The notes beneath the pieces were generated by a model that was given only the letters and a program-made list of their open reading frames with translations, was not told the origin of the DNA and did not search any database. From NCBI GenBank assembly GCA_002104895.1, contig MCFG01000136.1, positions 115,001-150,026 of the forward strand: DNA of 35,026 nt, in the 5' to 3' direction. Positions 21,945-32,560 of the stretch are shown here, in pieces. A program made the position numbers and the translations under genes. The DNA comes from Anaeromyces robustus (Eukaryota; Neocallimastigomycota; Neocallimastigomycetes; Neocallimastigales; Neocallimastigaceae). Numbering within the stretch: position 1 is the stretch's first letter; each line of letters begins with the position of its first letter.

Positions 21945-22244
21945 ATGAGTGAAAATAAAATCCTTTCTTCTGAATTTTCTAATACAGAAAGTGGTTCCAT
22001 TACCGATAATTCCGGTGAAAATTCAGAATTAGTTACTTCATCAGAAGATATTGATAAGGGAATGGCTAAAGAAAATAATAAATTTAACAGTAATTTAAAA
22101 GCTGCTACAGATAAAAATTTGATTAAAAATGAAAATAACAATAACAATAAAAATAAAAAGTATAGACGTAAGCAAAAAAATCAAAACAATAGAATGAATA
22201 ATAGTAGTCATAAAAATCCAAAATTCAGTAAAAGATCGTTCTAA
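21945..22244 (+). CDS. Small Ser/Glu-rich then basic hypothetical protein
   Basis: An intact 99-codon frame starts at an ATG directly abutting the palindrome. Residues 1-40 are acidic and Ser-rich (for example 'SSEFSNTESGSITDNSGENS'). Residues 60-99 are Asn/Lys/Arg-rich and end in 'NPKFSKRSF'. There is no signal peptide and no membrane segment, and the protein is probably disordered throughout. It uses some GGT/GCT/TCC codons, a little richer than the ankyrin genes. An AATAAAAAATAA sequence follows the stop. I do not recognise a family. Because the palindrome creates the immediate 5' edge, the frame could be the tail of a larger gene cut off by rearrangement. The basic C-terminus might bind RNA, but that is a guess. 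Confidence 0.45.
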   Translation: MSENKILSSEFSNTESGSITDNSGENSELVTSSEDIDKGMAKENNKFNSNLKAATDKNLIKNENNNNNKNKKYRRKQKNQNNRMNNSSHKNPKFSKRSF

Positions 22245-22362
22245 TAAAAAATAATATAATTTAATAAATAAATACATTTATTTATTTTTATTTATTTATT
22301 TTTCTAGTTGAATAAAAACAAATAAAAAAATTTAATAAGGTTTAAAAATAATTAAAATTGAA
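22245..22362. other. Short AT-rich spacer
   Basis: TTTATTTATTTTT repeats around 22277-22303, no gene. Confidence 0.4.
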
Positions 22363-22693
22363 TTATAATTATAATAATTATTAATAATTATTATAATATA
22401 AAAATATATAGCATATTTTTTTAACAAGATAATGAAAATATAATTATTAATAATTATTATAATATAAAAATATATAGTATATTTTTTTAACAAGATAATG
22501 AAAATATAATTATTAATAATTATTATAATATAAAAATATATAGTATATTTTTTTAACAAGATAATGAAAATATAATTATTAATAATTATTATAATATAAA
22601 AAATATATAGTATATTTTTTTAACAAGATAATGAAAATATAATTATTAATAATTATTATAATATAAAAAATATATAGTATATTTTTTAACAAT
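22363..22693. repeat. 66-bp minisatellite, five copies
   Basis: The unit contains TATTAATAATTATTATAATA, then AAAATATATAGTATATTTTT, then TTAACAAGATAATGAAAA. The ACAAG word recurs at 22424, 22490, 22556 and 22623, giving periods of 66, 66 and 67. Because 66 is divisible by three, an Ile/Tyr-rich 22-residue repeat can be read on the minus strand (22332-22559). I regard that frame as a by-product. Confidence 0.9.
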
Positions 22694-22869
22694 ATTATGA
22701 ATAAAAAATAAATAATATGTGTAATAAATATTAATAATTTGAAATAAAAGTTTTTTTGTTACGACGACTTTAAATAATTTGAATTTAAATTTTTTTTTTT
22801 TTTTTATACTTTTAAGAATTTTTTAATTAACAAAATTCATAAATAAAAGAATAAAATAAGAAAAAAATA

Positions 22870-23573
22870 AGGAAAAAAATAGAAAAAATCAAAACATCTC
22901 ATAAAAGAAATAAAAAATTAATAGAAAAACAAGAGGTTCTAATAATAAGTGATGATAATAAAAATGAAAATGAAAATTAAGATAAAGATATTAAGGGTTA
23001 AAAAAAAATTAGAAATTTCAAAAAGAGACTACTATTGTAATGTAAAAAGCGACCTGAACAGTAAAAATGACGAAACAAGAAATAAACCAAATAAAATTAT
23101 AATAGTTTTTCTGTTAGTTAAAAAAGATTATCAAAGAAAATTGGTAGAAAATAGTAATAATGATATGGAAATAAAAGAATTAAAGAGTATTATAGAAAAC
23201 AAGGATTTGGAGATTTTTCGACTAAAAAGTCAAATCATAAACAAAAGAATTGATTTATTAAAATATGAACTTAAGGAAATTAAAGAAGAAGAAAATGAAA
23301 AGAAATTCATAGAAAATCAATTTAGTAAATTTTATAAAAATATAAAAAATTTTAAATATAATAATAAATTAAATTTAGTAAACAACAAATTAAATAGAAA
23401 TGCCTTAACAAGGCAAGTTTATGAAAATTTTTAAAAATTTAAATTTAATAATGAAATATAGAAAATATAGAAAATTATGAAAATAATGAAAATAATAAAA
23501 ATATAGAAAATAATGGAAATATAGAAAATATAGAAAATATTAAAGATATTAAAAGGGTTAAATATAATAAATA
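22870..23573 (+). pseudogene. Decayed Lys/Asn-rich coiled-coil protein gene
   Basis: Three frames carry successive coding pieces. The first (about 22880-22990) reads 'KKLIEKQEVLIISDDNKNEN' and hits TAA. The second runs from ATG 22952 to TAA 23432. Its useful part begins near 23009 and contains 'DYYCNVKSDLNSKNDETRNK', then a heptad-rich coiled coil of about 65 residues with 'MEIKELKSIIENKDLEIFRL' and 'RIDLLKYELKEIKEEENEKK'. A third frame (about 23456-23573) encodes an 'NIENIENYENNENN'-type repeat ending 'KRVKYNK'. The breaks are likely indels in A-runs. The second frame alone (160 codons) could still be translated. The family is not recognised, and coiled coils of this composition are common in AT-rich genomes. 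Confidence 0.45.
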
Positions 23574-23664
23574 AAAAATATGATATATATATATTTATTT
23601 ACAAAAAATATTTTATTTATAAGTATTTAAAATAATGTAGTGTAATTTAATATTTTTAAAATAT

Positions 23665-23731
<67 letters not shown>

Positions 23732-23953
23732 TTTTAAAAAAAATGAAAAAAATAATTTAATATCTTATTAATTAATTCTTTATTAATTTATTTTTTTTTA
23801 ATCTATTAATCTATTTAGTAATATATACATGTAATATGATTTAAATATTAATATTTCTCATAATATTTATAAATATTAATTTAAAGAATTAAAACCAGTC
23901 TTTATATTTTTAATAAATAAATTTTAATATTGGAAAGTTGTTGAAGGAGTTAT
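23574..23953. repeat. Spacer with TTTA tetranucleotide array
   Basis: About 18 perfect copies of TTTA lie at 23662-23733. The rest is AT-rich and forms the 3' side of the ankyrin gene that follows. No gene is seen. Confidence 0.7.
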
Positions 23954-25629
23954 TTAATTCTTATGTATTTCTCGAAAAATTTTATTAAATTTTCTTTTTC
24001 TTCTAACTTTGTAATATTTTTCTTTTTTATTATCTAGTGTATGATTATACTTCATTTCAAGCAAATAATTTTCCATTTTCGTATCGTTTAACTTATGTGC
24101 ATAACGCCAAAGAGTTAAATTTTCATTATTATGAAATATTTTTATTTCTCTATTTAGATTATGTTTAAATAAAAATTTTAAAATATTATAATGTCGATTA
24201 AAAATTAAATATTTAAGTAAAATACTTAAAAAGTCGTCTACTTTGTAATTTATAAAATACTTAATTAGACTTAAATTTTCATTATGTTCTAATCTTTTTA
24301 TTATATTTTTCATTTCTTTAGTGTTTGAAATTTTCATTGCAGCATTATTTTCAATTAGAAATTTAATAATATTTTCATTTATATTTTTTTTTAGTATTGC
24401 TTGGTGTAATACCGTTCTTTTACCATAACAAATTTTATTTTTTATATTTATACCTGATTTAAGTAATAGTTTTATTATTTCTAAATTGTTAGTTTCTATA
24501 GCATTAATAATAGGATGATAGAAACTTCCATCAATTTTAAAAAAATTTAAGTTACCTTTAAAATTTTCTAAAAGTATGCATAACATATCTTTTTTTTCAT
24601 TTTTAATGGCTTCTATTATTGCAAATTTGAGAGCTGTTCTAAAATTATTATAACTTACTTTTCTGGATAAACACTCTTTCATAAAATAAGGATCGTTTTT
24701 ATGTACAATATATATTAAAGAATTTTGATAAGAATCAATTTTTAAATTTAGTTCATCCAATAATGAAGTAAATAACATTAATGAATCAACGATATTTGAA
24801 GACGACATAGTCATTACTAAAGGATTTTCATCTAAATTCATATCGTTTATATCTATCTTAGTAGTTAATTTTTGAATTATATTTATTTTTTCATATATTG
24901 AATATTGATTATTATTGATTATCATTTTAAAAAGGTTTGTATTATAAGTACTATCTTTAAAACAATAATTTATATCTTTTTTTGTGCTATTATCAATGAT
25001 ATAATTAAAAGAATCTAATTGTTTGAAGAAAAGTGTTGCATGTATTGAAGTTTCATATTGTAAGACATTAGTAATATTGTTTGAACCAACGTCAATTAAA
25101 TATTTCAGTGCTTCTTTATCTTCCTTTAATATCGTGTAATATAAAAGGGTATTATTATATATATCAAAATCATTTACATTTAAACGATTAACATTTTCTT
25201 TAATTGAAAAATCTTTATCAAATAAATATCTGTAAAAAACATCAGAATTATAATTATTTAAATGTATATTTTTAGGTAATGTGATATTGTTTATGGGATA
25301 AGTAAAACAAAATATTTTTTGATGTGATTTTTTATCATTATTTTCATTTTCATTTTCATTTAGTTTTCTTTTTTTATAATTTTTTTTTTCATCTAGTGTT
25401 TTTGTTACAGAAGATTTACTATTATAAAAAAATACTTTTCTTTTCTTTGATTTATTATTGGTAATATCATAAAAATTATTATTGTTAAGAATAAAATTAG
25501 AATGATAAATATTTTTTTTGTCTTTATTTCTAATATTTACATTATTTTTTAGTTTTTGATAACTTGTTTCTGTATTTAATGAATTTTTTTTATTACTGTT
25601 ATTATCATATATAAAAACCTTTTTTTCCA

Positions 25630-25630
<1 letters not shown>
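23954..25630 (-). CDS. Ankyrin-repeat protein, 558 residues, intact
   Basis: A single open frame starts from ATG 25630. Residues 1-110 are basic, Asn/Lys-rich and probably disordered. 'KKVFIYDNNSN' (3-13) and 'KRKVFFYNSKSS' (63-74) look like two copies of one short motif, and KKRK-type clusters (62-65, 86-89) could act as nuclear localisation signals. Ankyrin-like repeats follow: 'NTLLYYTILKEDKEALKYLI' (160-179), '371-YHPIINAIETNNLEIIKLLL' with 'KSGINI', and 'RTVLHQAILKKNINENIIKF' (405-424) with 'LIENNAAM'. Weaker helical pairs lie between and after them. The C-terminus is basic (RRKRKFNK). There is no signal peptide or membrane helix. The gene is colinear with the split ankyrin gene upstream on the same strand. 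The repeats imply a protein-binding scaffold, and the partner is unknown. Confidence 0.75.
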
Positions 25631-25687
<57 letters not shown>

Positions 25688-25694
25688 GTTGTTG

Positions 25695-25726
<32 letters not shown>

Positions 25727-25855
25727 GGTGGTGTTAGGGTTACTGTCATTATCATATGTAAAGACCTTTGTTTTTGTTTTATTTATATTATTATTATTAT
25801 AACTGTTATTACTATTTTGATATATATATATTTTTTTAGGAATATTTCTTTATTT
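25631..25855 (-). pseudogene. Duplicated, decayed 5' end of the ankyrin gene
   Basis: Directly upstream of ATG 25630, in the same frame, the DNA stays open for more than 70 codons and reads 'TKVFTYDNDSNPN', then Thr6 and a run of Asn codons up to the start. 'KVFTYDNDSN' is a second copy of 'KVFIYDNNSN' at residues 4-13 of the intact gene. No ATG occurs before the upstream TAA, so this looks like an older start region pushed away by growth of an AAC/AAT/ACC repeat. An unseen 5' exon spliced to this frame is an alternative. Confidence 0.5.
25632..25735. repeat. ATT / GTT / GGT graded trinucleotide array
   Basis: About 17 ATT units, then seven GTT units, then six GGT units, in perfect triplet register. 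On the minus strand they read ACC-AAC-AAT, that is Thr6 followed by Asn. The graded order suggests successive point changes spreading through one array. Confidence 0.92.
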
Positions 25856-25882
25856 GTATTTATTAAATAAGTAAAGATAACT

Positions 25883-26245
25883 TTAGTTATGAGTATTTTT
25901 AAATAAACTTTCTTCTAAAATTGTATTATTATTTTCCATTTTTAAATTGACATCTGCTCCTTTAATTAATAATAATTCAAATAATTTTATTTTATTATTA
26001 TTATTTATATAGTCTTTATTGAAACCACAAAGAGAACAATTATTATAAACTAGGGTTAATGGATAAATATCATTATATTTTTTATTTAAATTTATTATAT
26101 TTTTAGTGTAATTATTGTTCAATAATTTTTCAATCATATTAAAATTATTTTCTTTAATATTTTTTATAAATATATTATCAATATCATTTTTATTGTAATT
26201 ACCAAAATATTCTTCTTCTTTTGTTAAATCTATCACATGAATAGA

Positions 26246-26318
<73 letters not shown>

Positions 26319-28094
26319 GGGTTATTATTAACAAAAGTATTAATAATATTAGTACTATCGATACTTTTATTATTAAGATCAGTATTATTTTTTTTGATTT
26401 TATTTTTTTTATTACCTTTATTATTATTTTTGATAAATTCATCGTTTGATTTTAAAAGACCTCTAATAATTGTGAAATATTCTGAATTATATTCATTTTT
26501 ACAACGAAAAATATATTTTAAATTAATATTTCTAATATCAAAATTTTTAAATGAAATTAATTTAGATATCAAACAATTTATTAATTTTTTTCCTATGTTT
26601 TTATTACGGAATGAATTGATTATCACTTTATTAAAATCTATAAAATTTAAGTTATAATGATTATTATATAGTTTAATGATTAGATTTTTCATAAATATGT
26701 GACCAATTTTTTCATTATTGGAAAGTTCGATTAAAACCATTTCATAGTCTACAAAAATTTTATTTTGATTATTATTTAATAATAGTTTTAATAATAAATT
26801 AAATATTTTCAATTCATTTAGATAGCAACATTCCAAGAGGCAATCTTCGAAATATATTTTAGGAACGTGTTTATATATTTTAAAAACTAGTAATATTAGT
26901 TTTTCAAAATTTACAAAATGTCTCTCTTTAATTGATTTAATCAATTTTAAAATAATAGTTTTATAAGAAATCATATATAAATTTCTATACTTTTTAGATA
27001 ATAAAAGAAAATTTAGAATAAAGATAATGAATGTGATATTTTGTTTTTTAATATATACAGAAATAATTTTGTTATAATTAATTTCATTTTTTATTGAAGA
27101 TGAAGAAAGATATAAAACATCCATATAAATATTTAAAAGCCATAATTTATCTGAAGTCGATAATTCTATAAAAATATTTTCAAAAAACTGAATTTCTCTG
27201 TTCTCTTTAATTTCATACAAAATTAATTCTCTAAATATATTTGTTTTTTTTTTCTATTAAAAAACTGTAATATTCATCATTAATTATCGATTTATATATG
27301 TTAGTATCATTTATTATATGTAATATTTCCCTTGTATTTCTTATATCATATCTCCTAAGTAAGTTAAATATTTCATATTTGAAGATTTTCCTTTTTTTGC
27401 TCTTGTTTATTGTTTTTCTATATATATTTTCGTCGATATTAAAAGGAAATTTAATATTTTTTAAAATATTTCCAATTAAATTATTGGAAATGGGAAATTT
27501 ATTTTTATAAAATAATAATAATGAAATTATATTTTCATATTCCCTGTTAATTGTAAAATGATTTAAAAATTCTCTTAATAAATTAACTTTATCATTTTCG
27601 ACTAAAACGGGTAAAAAATCATAAATAGTTTGATTATTTATATTTTTATAATACTTAAAAATAAATTTAATAATATTTTTTTCATCATTAACTTTTGAGA
27701 TATAATATTTTTCAATATATCCGAAGATATTTAATCCCTCGATCGTTATATAGTTAATATCACCACCAAGCTGAATTAGCAATTCAGCAATATTTAATTT
27801 ATTCGTAATAATTACAGTAAATAAAGGATTTTTATAAAATCCTTTTAAGTTTATTTCAAAATTAATTGTTTTATAACTAAATAATTCAATTAATAAATAT
27901 ACAAAGTGTTTTATCTTTTCATTTTCAATATTAAACTTTTCTAATGTATAAATTAAAATATCAAAATTATTTATTTTGCAAAAATAATAGTTTTTATCTA
28001 CAAATGTTGTTAATTCATCAATATTTTTATATTCCTTTTTAACACATTCAGAAATCTTACTTCTTAATATTCTTCTCTTTTGATTTAATTTCAT
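25883..28094 (-). pseudogene. Ankyrin-family gene split by a shift at a ten-T run
   Basis: The first part, 28094-27231, starts at an ATG (MKLNQKRRILRSKISECVKK) and contains 'FDILIYTLEKFNIENEKIKH' and the ankyrin repeat 'NPLFTVIITNKLNIAELLIQ' with 'LGGDINY' (89-115), then 'FYKNKFPISNNLIGNIL', the same order as in the 21152 gene. It ends just after a run of ten T (27244-27253; A on this strand). The second part continues in the next frame with 'NIFRELILYEIKENREIQFF' and stays open to TAA 25883, about 455 codons, with no ATG near its beginning. It is helical, then has about 24 consecutive Asn (26247-26319), then a final repeat 'NKIKLFELLLIKGADVNLKM'. A one-base change in the run joins both into about 740 residues. 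The cause may be a true mutation, an assembly error or slippage. Confidence 0.75.
26247..26319. repeat. ATT (Asn) trinucleotide array
   Basis: About 24 perfect ATT units, read as AAT (Asn) on the minus strand within the split ankyrin gene. The Ile and shifted readings on either strand are shadows. Confidence 0.92.
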
Positions 28095-28591
28095 TTTTAT
28101 TATTATTATTATTTAAATTATTATTATTTTTTCTGTATAATAGTGATAATAATTATGAAAATTGTTCTTTTTTTTCTTTTTTCTTTTTTCTTATACTTTT
28201 AGAGAATATTGAAATATTTTTTAATTGAAATACGTAAATGAAACAATTTAATAATATATATATATATATTGTTATAATTTTATTAATACAAGAAAAAGTT
28301 GAAAAATAATTAAATAGAAAATATATATAATATATATAACAAAAGTAAAATATAAGGAATATCCTGATATTTATTATTTAATATTTTGTTAATTTCATTT
28401 ATCATTTGAATTATTTTACAATTTTTTTTATTTAAAAGTCTCCTTTAAAAATTGATTAATTATAGTTTATAAAATTACTAATATATTTATATATATATAA
28501 ATAATATATTAGTACAAAATTAATATAATATAATAAAATATTTTTCATTAATAAAATATATTAAAAAGTTAATGTATTATTTAAATTACAC
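28095..28591. other. AT-rich upstream region of the split ankyrin gene
   Basis: No gene is seen. ATT repeats (28098-28130) and TTCTTTTTTC runs (28166-28195) lie directly before the start codon. The rest is TATA-rich, with an imperfect hairpin near 28478-28515. Confidence 0.45.
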
Positions 28592-29414
28592 AATTCTATT
28601 ATTATAATTAGTTTTAATACACCTCTTAATCATGAAAGTTAGAATTAATCATTAAAAAAAAAAACATTAAAATATTTTATGTATTTTAAAAGAAAACTTA
28701 AAGCATATATAAACAAAAATAATTGATTTATAAATATTTATATATTTTTGAAATTTTACCTCCTAAATATTTAATATTCGTTTTTTGATATTAAGCTTTA
28801 AAGGATAAATAAAAAGTAAAATAAAATGGAATAAAATAAAATAAAATAAAATAAAATAATATAATATAATATAAAAAATATTAATAAAAATCATACAATA
28901 AATATTTTAAATGTTTTCACCCTTCAAGAAGTCATTTAAATACTAATTATATATTAAAATCGACTTTTACGTAATTCTATTATAATTAGTTTTAATACAC
29001 CTCTTAATCATGAAAGTTAGAATTAATCATTAAAAAAAACATTAAAATATTTTATGTTTATGTATTTTAAAAGAAAACTTAAAGCATTTATAAACAAAAA
29101 TAATTAATTTATAAATATTTATATATATCTGAAATTTTACCTTCAAGAAGTCATTTAAATACGAATTATATAATAAAATCGACTTTTACGTAATTCCATT
29201 ATTATAATTAGTTTTAATACACCTCTTAATCATGAAAGTTAGAATTAATCATTAAAAAAAAAACATTAAAATATTTTATGTATTTTAAAAGAAACCTTAA
29301 AGCATTTATAAATAAAAATAATTAATTTATAAATATTTATATATATCTGAAATTTTACCCCCTATATATTTAGTATTCGTTTTTTGATATTAAGCTTTAA
29401 TGAATAAATAAAAA

Positions 29415-29523
29415 GTAAAATAAAATAAAATAAAATAAAATAAAATAAAATAAAATAAAATAAAATAAAATAAAATAAAATAAAATAAAATAAAATAAAA
29501 TAAAATAAAATAAAATAAAATAA
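29415..29523. repeat. AAAAT pentanucleotide array
   Basis: About 21 copies of AAAAT (TAAAA) are followed by an ATAAT array to 29550. The corresponding array in the first module copy (about 28815-28870) is much shorter, so this tract has expanded. Confidence 0.92.
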
Positions 29524-29566
29524 TATAATATAATATAATATAATATAATATAAAAAATATTAATAA

Positions 29567-29603
29567 AAATCATACAATAAATATTTTATTTATTGTATGA
29601 TTT
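29567..29603. other. Perfect 17-bp inverted repeat
   Basis: AAATCATACAATAAATA (29567-29583) is exactly complementary to 29587-29603 around TTT. It marks the right end of the third module copy. The first copy (about 28885-28912) has only the left arm, so the right arm is a later inverted addition. Confidence 0.88.
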
Positions 29604-30178
29604 ACCTAACTCATTAATATAATTTATAATTATATTACATAAATAATAATTATTATTAATTAAAGTTTATACTTTTTTTTTTTTTTTTTACTTTATATTA
29701 ACTAATTTTTTTTTCCAAAATTTGTGAAATCTTCGTTGTAACTTTAAGTAATATGTAATATTACACAAAAAATAAAAACATTATATGGATTTTTAATTTA
29801 ATTTATTTTATTATATTTTATACTTTATTTTATTATTTAATCTATTTAATTTATTGTACTCCATTTTTATAGATTATTTATGACTATTAATATACATTAA
29901 TTTATATATTTACATATATATATATACATTTTTTATTTAATCCTTTTTATTTATATTTTATCTTTTATTTCTTATTTCTCTTATTTTTTTCATTTATTAT
30001 TTTTACTTTTAACTAATTTTTATTTTGTATTTATTTACTTGATATAATAAACAATATTATGGTATAACTATTTATTTCCAATAAATTAAAAAGGAAGAAA
30101 AGCTTTATTTTTTTTTAAAAAAAATATATATAAATGGTGTAATAAAGAAATATTTACCGAATATAGTGATTATATATA
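29604..30178. other. AT-rich spacer, no gene seen
   Basis: T-rich, with a 17-nt T run near 29672-29688. No believable frame on either strand. Confidence 0.5.
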
Positions 30179-30515
30179 TTATACATTTAGTGTAATCTTA
30201 ATTGAATCATCACCAATTGAATGTCTACATCCATGAACTTCATAAAAAGTAGTTGTACTTTGTGGATCCCAAATTCTTGGAGTACCATTAAATAAAACAT
30301 ATTCACTCATGGTAGTATTACCAGCTATCTCATAATAGTATTGATTTGGTGTACTGTCATATTCTAATTCATATAAAATATTATTTGTTTGAGCTTTCAT
30401 TGATTGTTAAACACCATCAATAATAACATTGACACTTGTACCTCAAAAATCATATGGTGTACACATAACTTTAAAATGTACTGCGTAGCAACTATCTATA
30501 ATATGTATTAAAACT
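30179..30515 (-). pseudogene. Remnant of a CotH-like surface protein N-terminal domain
   Basis: One continuous frame carries a TGA at 30443-30445 and a TAA at 30407-30409 and closes at 30179. It reads 'CYAVHFKVMCTPYDF', then 'GTSVNVIIDGV', then an ATG-started part of 73 codons including 'ILYELEYDSTPNQYYYEI', 'SEYVLFNGTPRIWDP' and 'STTTFYEVHGCRHSIGDD'. The layout (a beta-rich 'FKV-x6-V-x-V-x-IDG' opening, 'YxYxI' core and 'F-NG-x-PRIWDP' end) resembles the N-terminal domain that precedes the kinase-like part of secreted CotH proteins, which are plentiful in gut fungi. No signal peptide precedes it and nothing follows it, so both ends are lost. The family call is moderate. Use of Trp, Cys, His and Pro shows it was certainly coding. 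Confidence 0.5.
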
Positions 30516-30823
30516 AATTTCTATTACTAAAAATATTAATAAAATTTTTAATTTTTCAAAAAAATTAAAAATTTTATTAATATATTTTTAAATAACTATA
30601 TTTAAAATATTAAATATAATATCTAATATTTAATAATACTATATAATTCAAAAGCAAAAATACAAAAATTCATAGAAATATATTTTTATATGAATTAATT
30701 AACTAATTATCAATTTTTTATTTTTATTTTATTATTTAATATTATATAATACTATAAAAATTATTTTATTTTTACTTTTTTTTTTATTTTCGAAAAATCT
30801 GGCGCAAAAAAAATGAAAAATAC
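30516..30823. other. AT-rich spacer, no gene seen
   Basis: It contains an inverted pair TTAATAAAATTTTTAATTTT / AAAATTAAAAATTTTATTAA near 30537-30580, a hairpin with about 20-bp arms. Otherwise AT-rich. Confidence 0.5.
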
Positions 30824-31136
30824 TATAAATAAATAACTAACTAAATAAATAAATAAATAACTAAATAAATAACTAAATAAATAAATAAATAACTTAATAA
30901 CTAAATAAATAAATAACTAAATAACTAAATAACTAAATAACTAAATAAATAAATAACTAAATAAATAAATAACTAAATAACTAAATAAATAACTAAATAA
31001 ATAACTAAATAAATAAATAAATAATAAAATAAATAATAAAATAAATAATAAAATAAATAATAAAATAAATAATAAAAATAAATAACAAAAATAAATAATA
31101 AAAATAAATAACAAAAATAAATAATAATGAATAAAT
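30824..31136. repeat. AAAT/AACT mixed tetranucleotide array
   Basis: About 310 nt of AAATAAAT and AACTAAAT units in changing order pass into AATAAAAT and AATAACAAAA-type units near 31020-31120. No gene. The ordered variants resemble a decayed and re-expanded microsatellite. Confidence 0.88.
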
Positions 31137-32560
31137 AATTAATAACCTTAGTTTTAAGATTAAGACTTGTTTTCTTTTTAAAGGAATAAATTAAGATTTT
31201 TTATTTATATATTAATATTATTATAATTATTAAAAAATAATATTAATAACTCTTGATTTCTCAAAGAGAATTCAAGAGCCTTATTTATATTTTTATTAAA
31301 AAAATAAGGTTAAATAAAAAGGTTTTTCTAATCTTAACAAATCTCTTATCTAGAAAAAGATCAAAAGAAAAAACTAGATAAGTTTCGATTAATATTCTAT
31401 CTATATGGATTATCATATATTTTAAATAAAACCAAATATTTAAAGTAATTTGGATAAACCTTAATATTTTTCTAAATTTAATAGATCATTAAATAGAAAA
31501 TAAAAGAATAAAATATAACAAATAAAGATGATCTGTAATAATAAATAAATGTAAAAATTTATATTATTCTTTATAAATAATATTTAGAATAATAGTTAAA
31601 AAACTAAAAAACAGAACAATATTAATTCATAAAAATATAATAATTATTTTTATAAAAAATTTTTAGATAGTTAATAATTTAGAAAAAGTATAAATAGTGA
31701 AAATAATTTTCAAATCTTACAGTCTTTGTAAGATTATTAATTTAAATAACCAACTTAGTCTTTTAATAAAATTTTTAAATAAAATTTATAATATTAATAC
31801 TTAAAATAATTAATAAACACTTTTTATTATTTGATTTGTGTGTTATTAATTAATAAAAAATTAATTTCTTAAAAAACATAAAATTTAATAATTTTTAAAG
31901 TAATTTTTATAACTAAGTATTGGCTATATTGAGTAGTCATATCGATCTAATAATAAAATAACTAAATAACCTAACCGACAAAGTCATAACCCTTTATTTA
32001 ACTTGACAAGTAGTTCCTTTGTAATTTTTCAAAGATCCTATCTACCCCCTGATGTCCACTAGTAGGTCATAAATTTAGTTTTAATAAAACTTCTATTTAA
32101 AAAAATTTTATTAATAATAATCTATATTTTTAATAATTTTTATTAAGTAAAATAAGTAAAAATTAATCAACAATTAATGATTAATTAATATTCTTTACAA
32201 AGATTTTAAGAATCGATTTCTAAACTAAAGTATTTATACTTTTTTCTAAATTACCATTTAAATTATTTTTACATGATTTTTTAATTATACATATATTTTA
32301 AAATAAAAATAACTATTTAAAACTATTTTATTATTGTTCTAAACATTGTTTTATAATTCGAAAATATTAATTCTAAACTATTGTTTAATGACTAATTAAA
32401 TCATGATTTTTGAGTCAAAGGATTTTCGAATTATTTACTATTGAATTAATAATTATAAAAGATATAAAAGTTAGTATTAAATATAAATAAAAAATATATT
32501 TTATATTTTTTATTTTAATAATAAAAATTATTTCCTTAATTCTTTATTACTTATTAAAAT
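31137..32560. other. Gene-poor stretch rich in small hairpins
   Basis: No frame is convincing. Small inverted repeats are frequent: CTCTTGATTTCTC with its near complement (31249-31278), CCTTATTTATA...AAAAATAAGG (31279-31310), CTTATCTAG / CTAGATAAG (31346-31382), AATCTTACA / TGTAAGATT (about 31714-31736), and ATAATTCGAAAAT with an exact complement (about 32352-32436). Less AT-rich patches lie at 31920-32070 (with CTACCCCCTGATGTCCACTA). The character differs from the plain AT spacers. It may be old transposon or RNA-structured DNA. Confidence 0.4.

Larger units (their letters stand above)
28592..29603. repeat. Triplicated non-coding module with TAAAA tail
   Basis: Three copies begin near 28592, 28923 and 29142. 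All share TTAGTTTTAATACACCTCTT, AATCATGAAAGTTAGAATTA and TGTATTTTAAAAGAAAACTT. The CACCTCTTAAT word lies at 28620, 28998 and 29220. Copies one and three also share a long right part: TTTTTTGATATTAAGCTTTA, a TAAAA array, an ATAAT array, and AATCATACAATAAATATTTT. Copy two lacks this part and joins directly to copy three at TTCAAGAAGTCATTTAAATA. No coding frame is seen. A simple-repeat tail on a conserved non-coding body suggests a SINE-like element, but no target duplications were found. Confidence 0.8.

Noticed and set aside
22332-22559. Minus-strand membrane protein with a 22-residue repeat
   Set aside because: Product of a 66-bp minisatellite whose period is divisible by three.
27218-27220. 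Start of a separate 445-residue gene at 27220
   Set aside because: The codon is TTG, not ATG, and the frame is already open upstream; it is the continuation of the preceding ankyrin frame.
23954-28094. One single giant ankyrin gene covering all three minus-strand frames
   Set aside because: The intact 558-residue gene is in the same frame as the preceding part, but two TAA codons and a duplicated start lie between them; separate tandem genes are simpler.
31137-32560. Structured RNA genes such as tRNA or rRNA pieces
   Set aside because: Several small hairpins exist, but no tRNA box sequences, cloverleaf or rRNA signature could be found.
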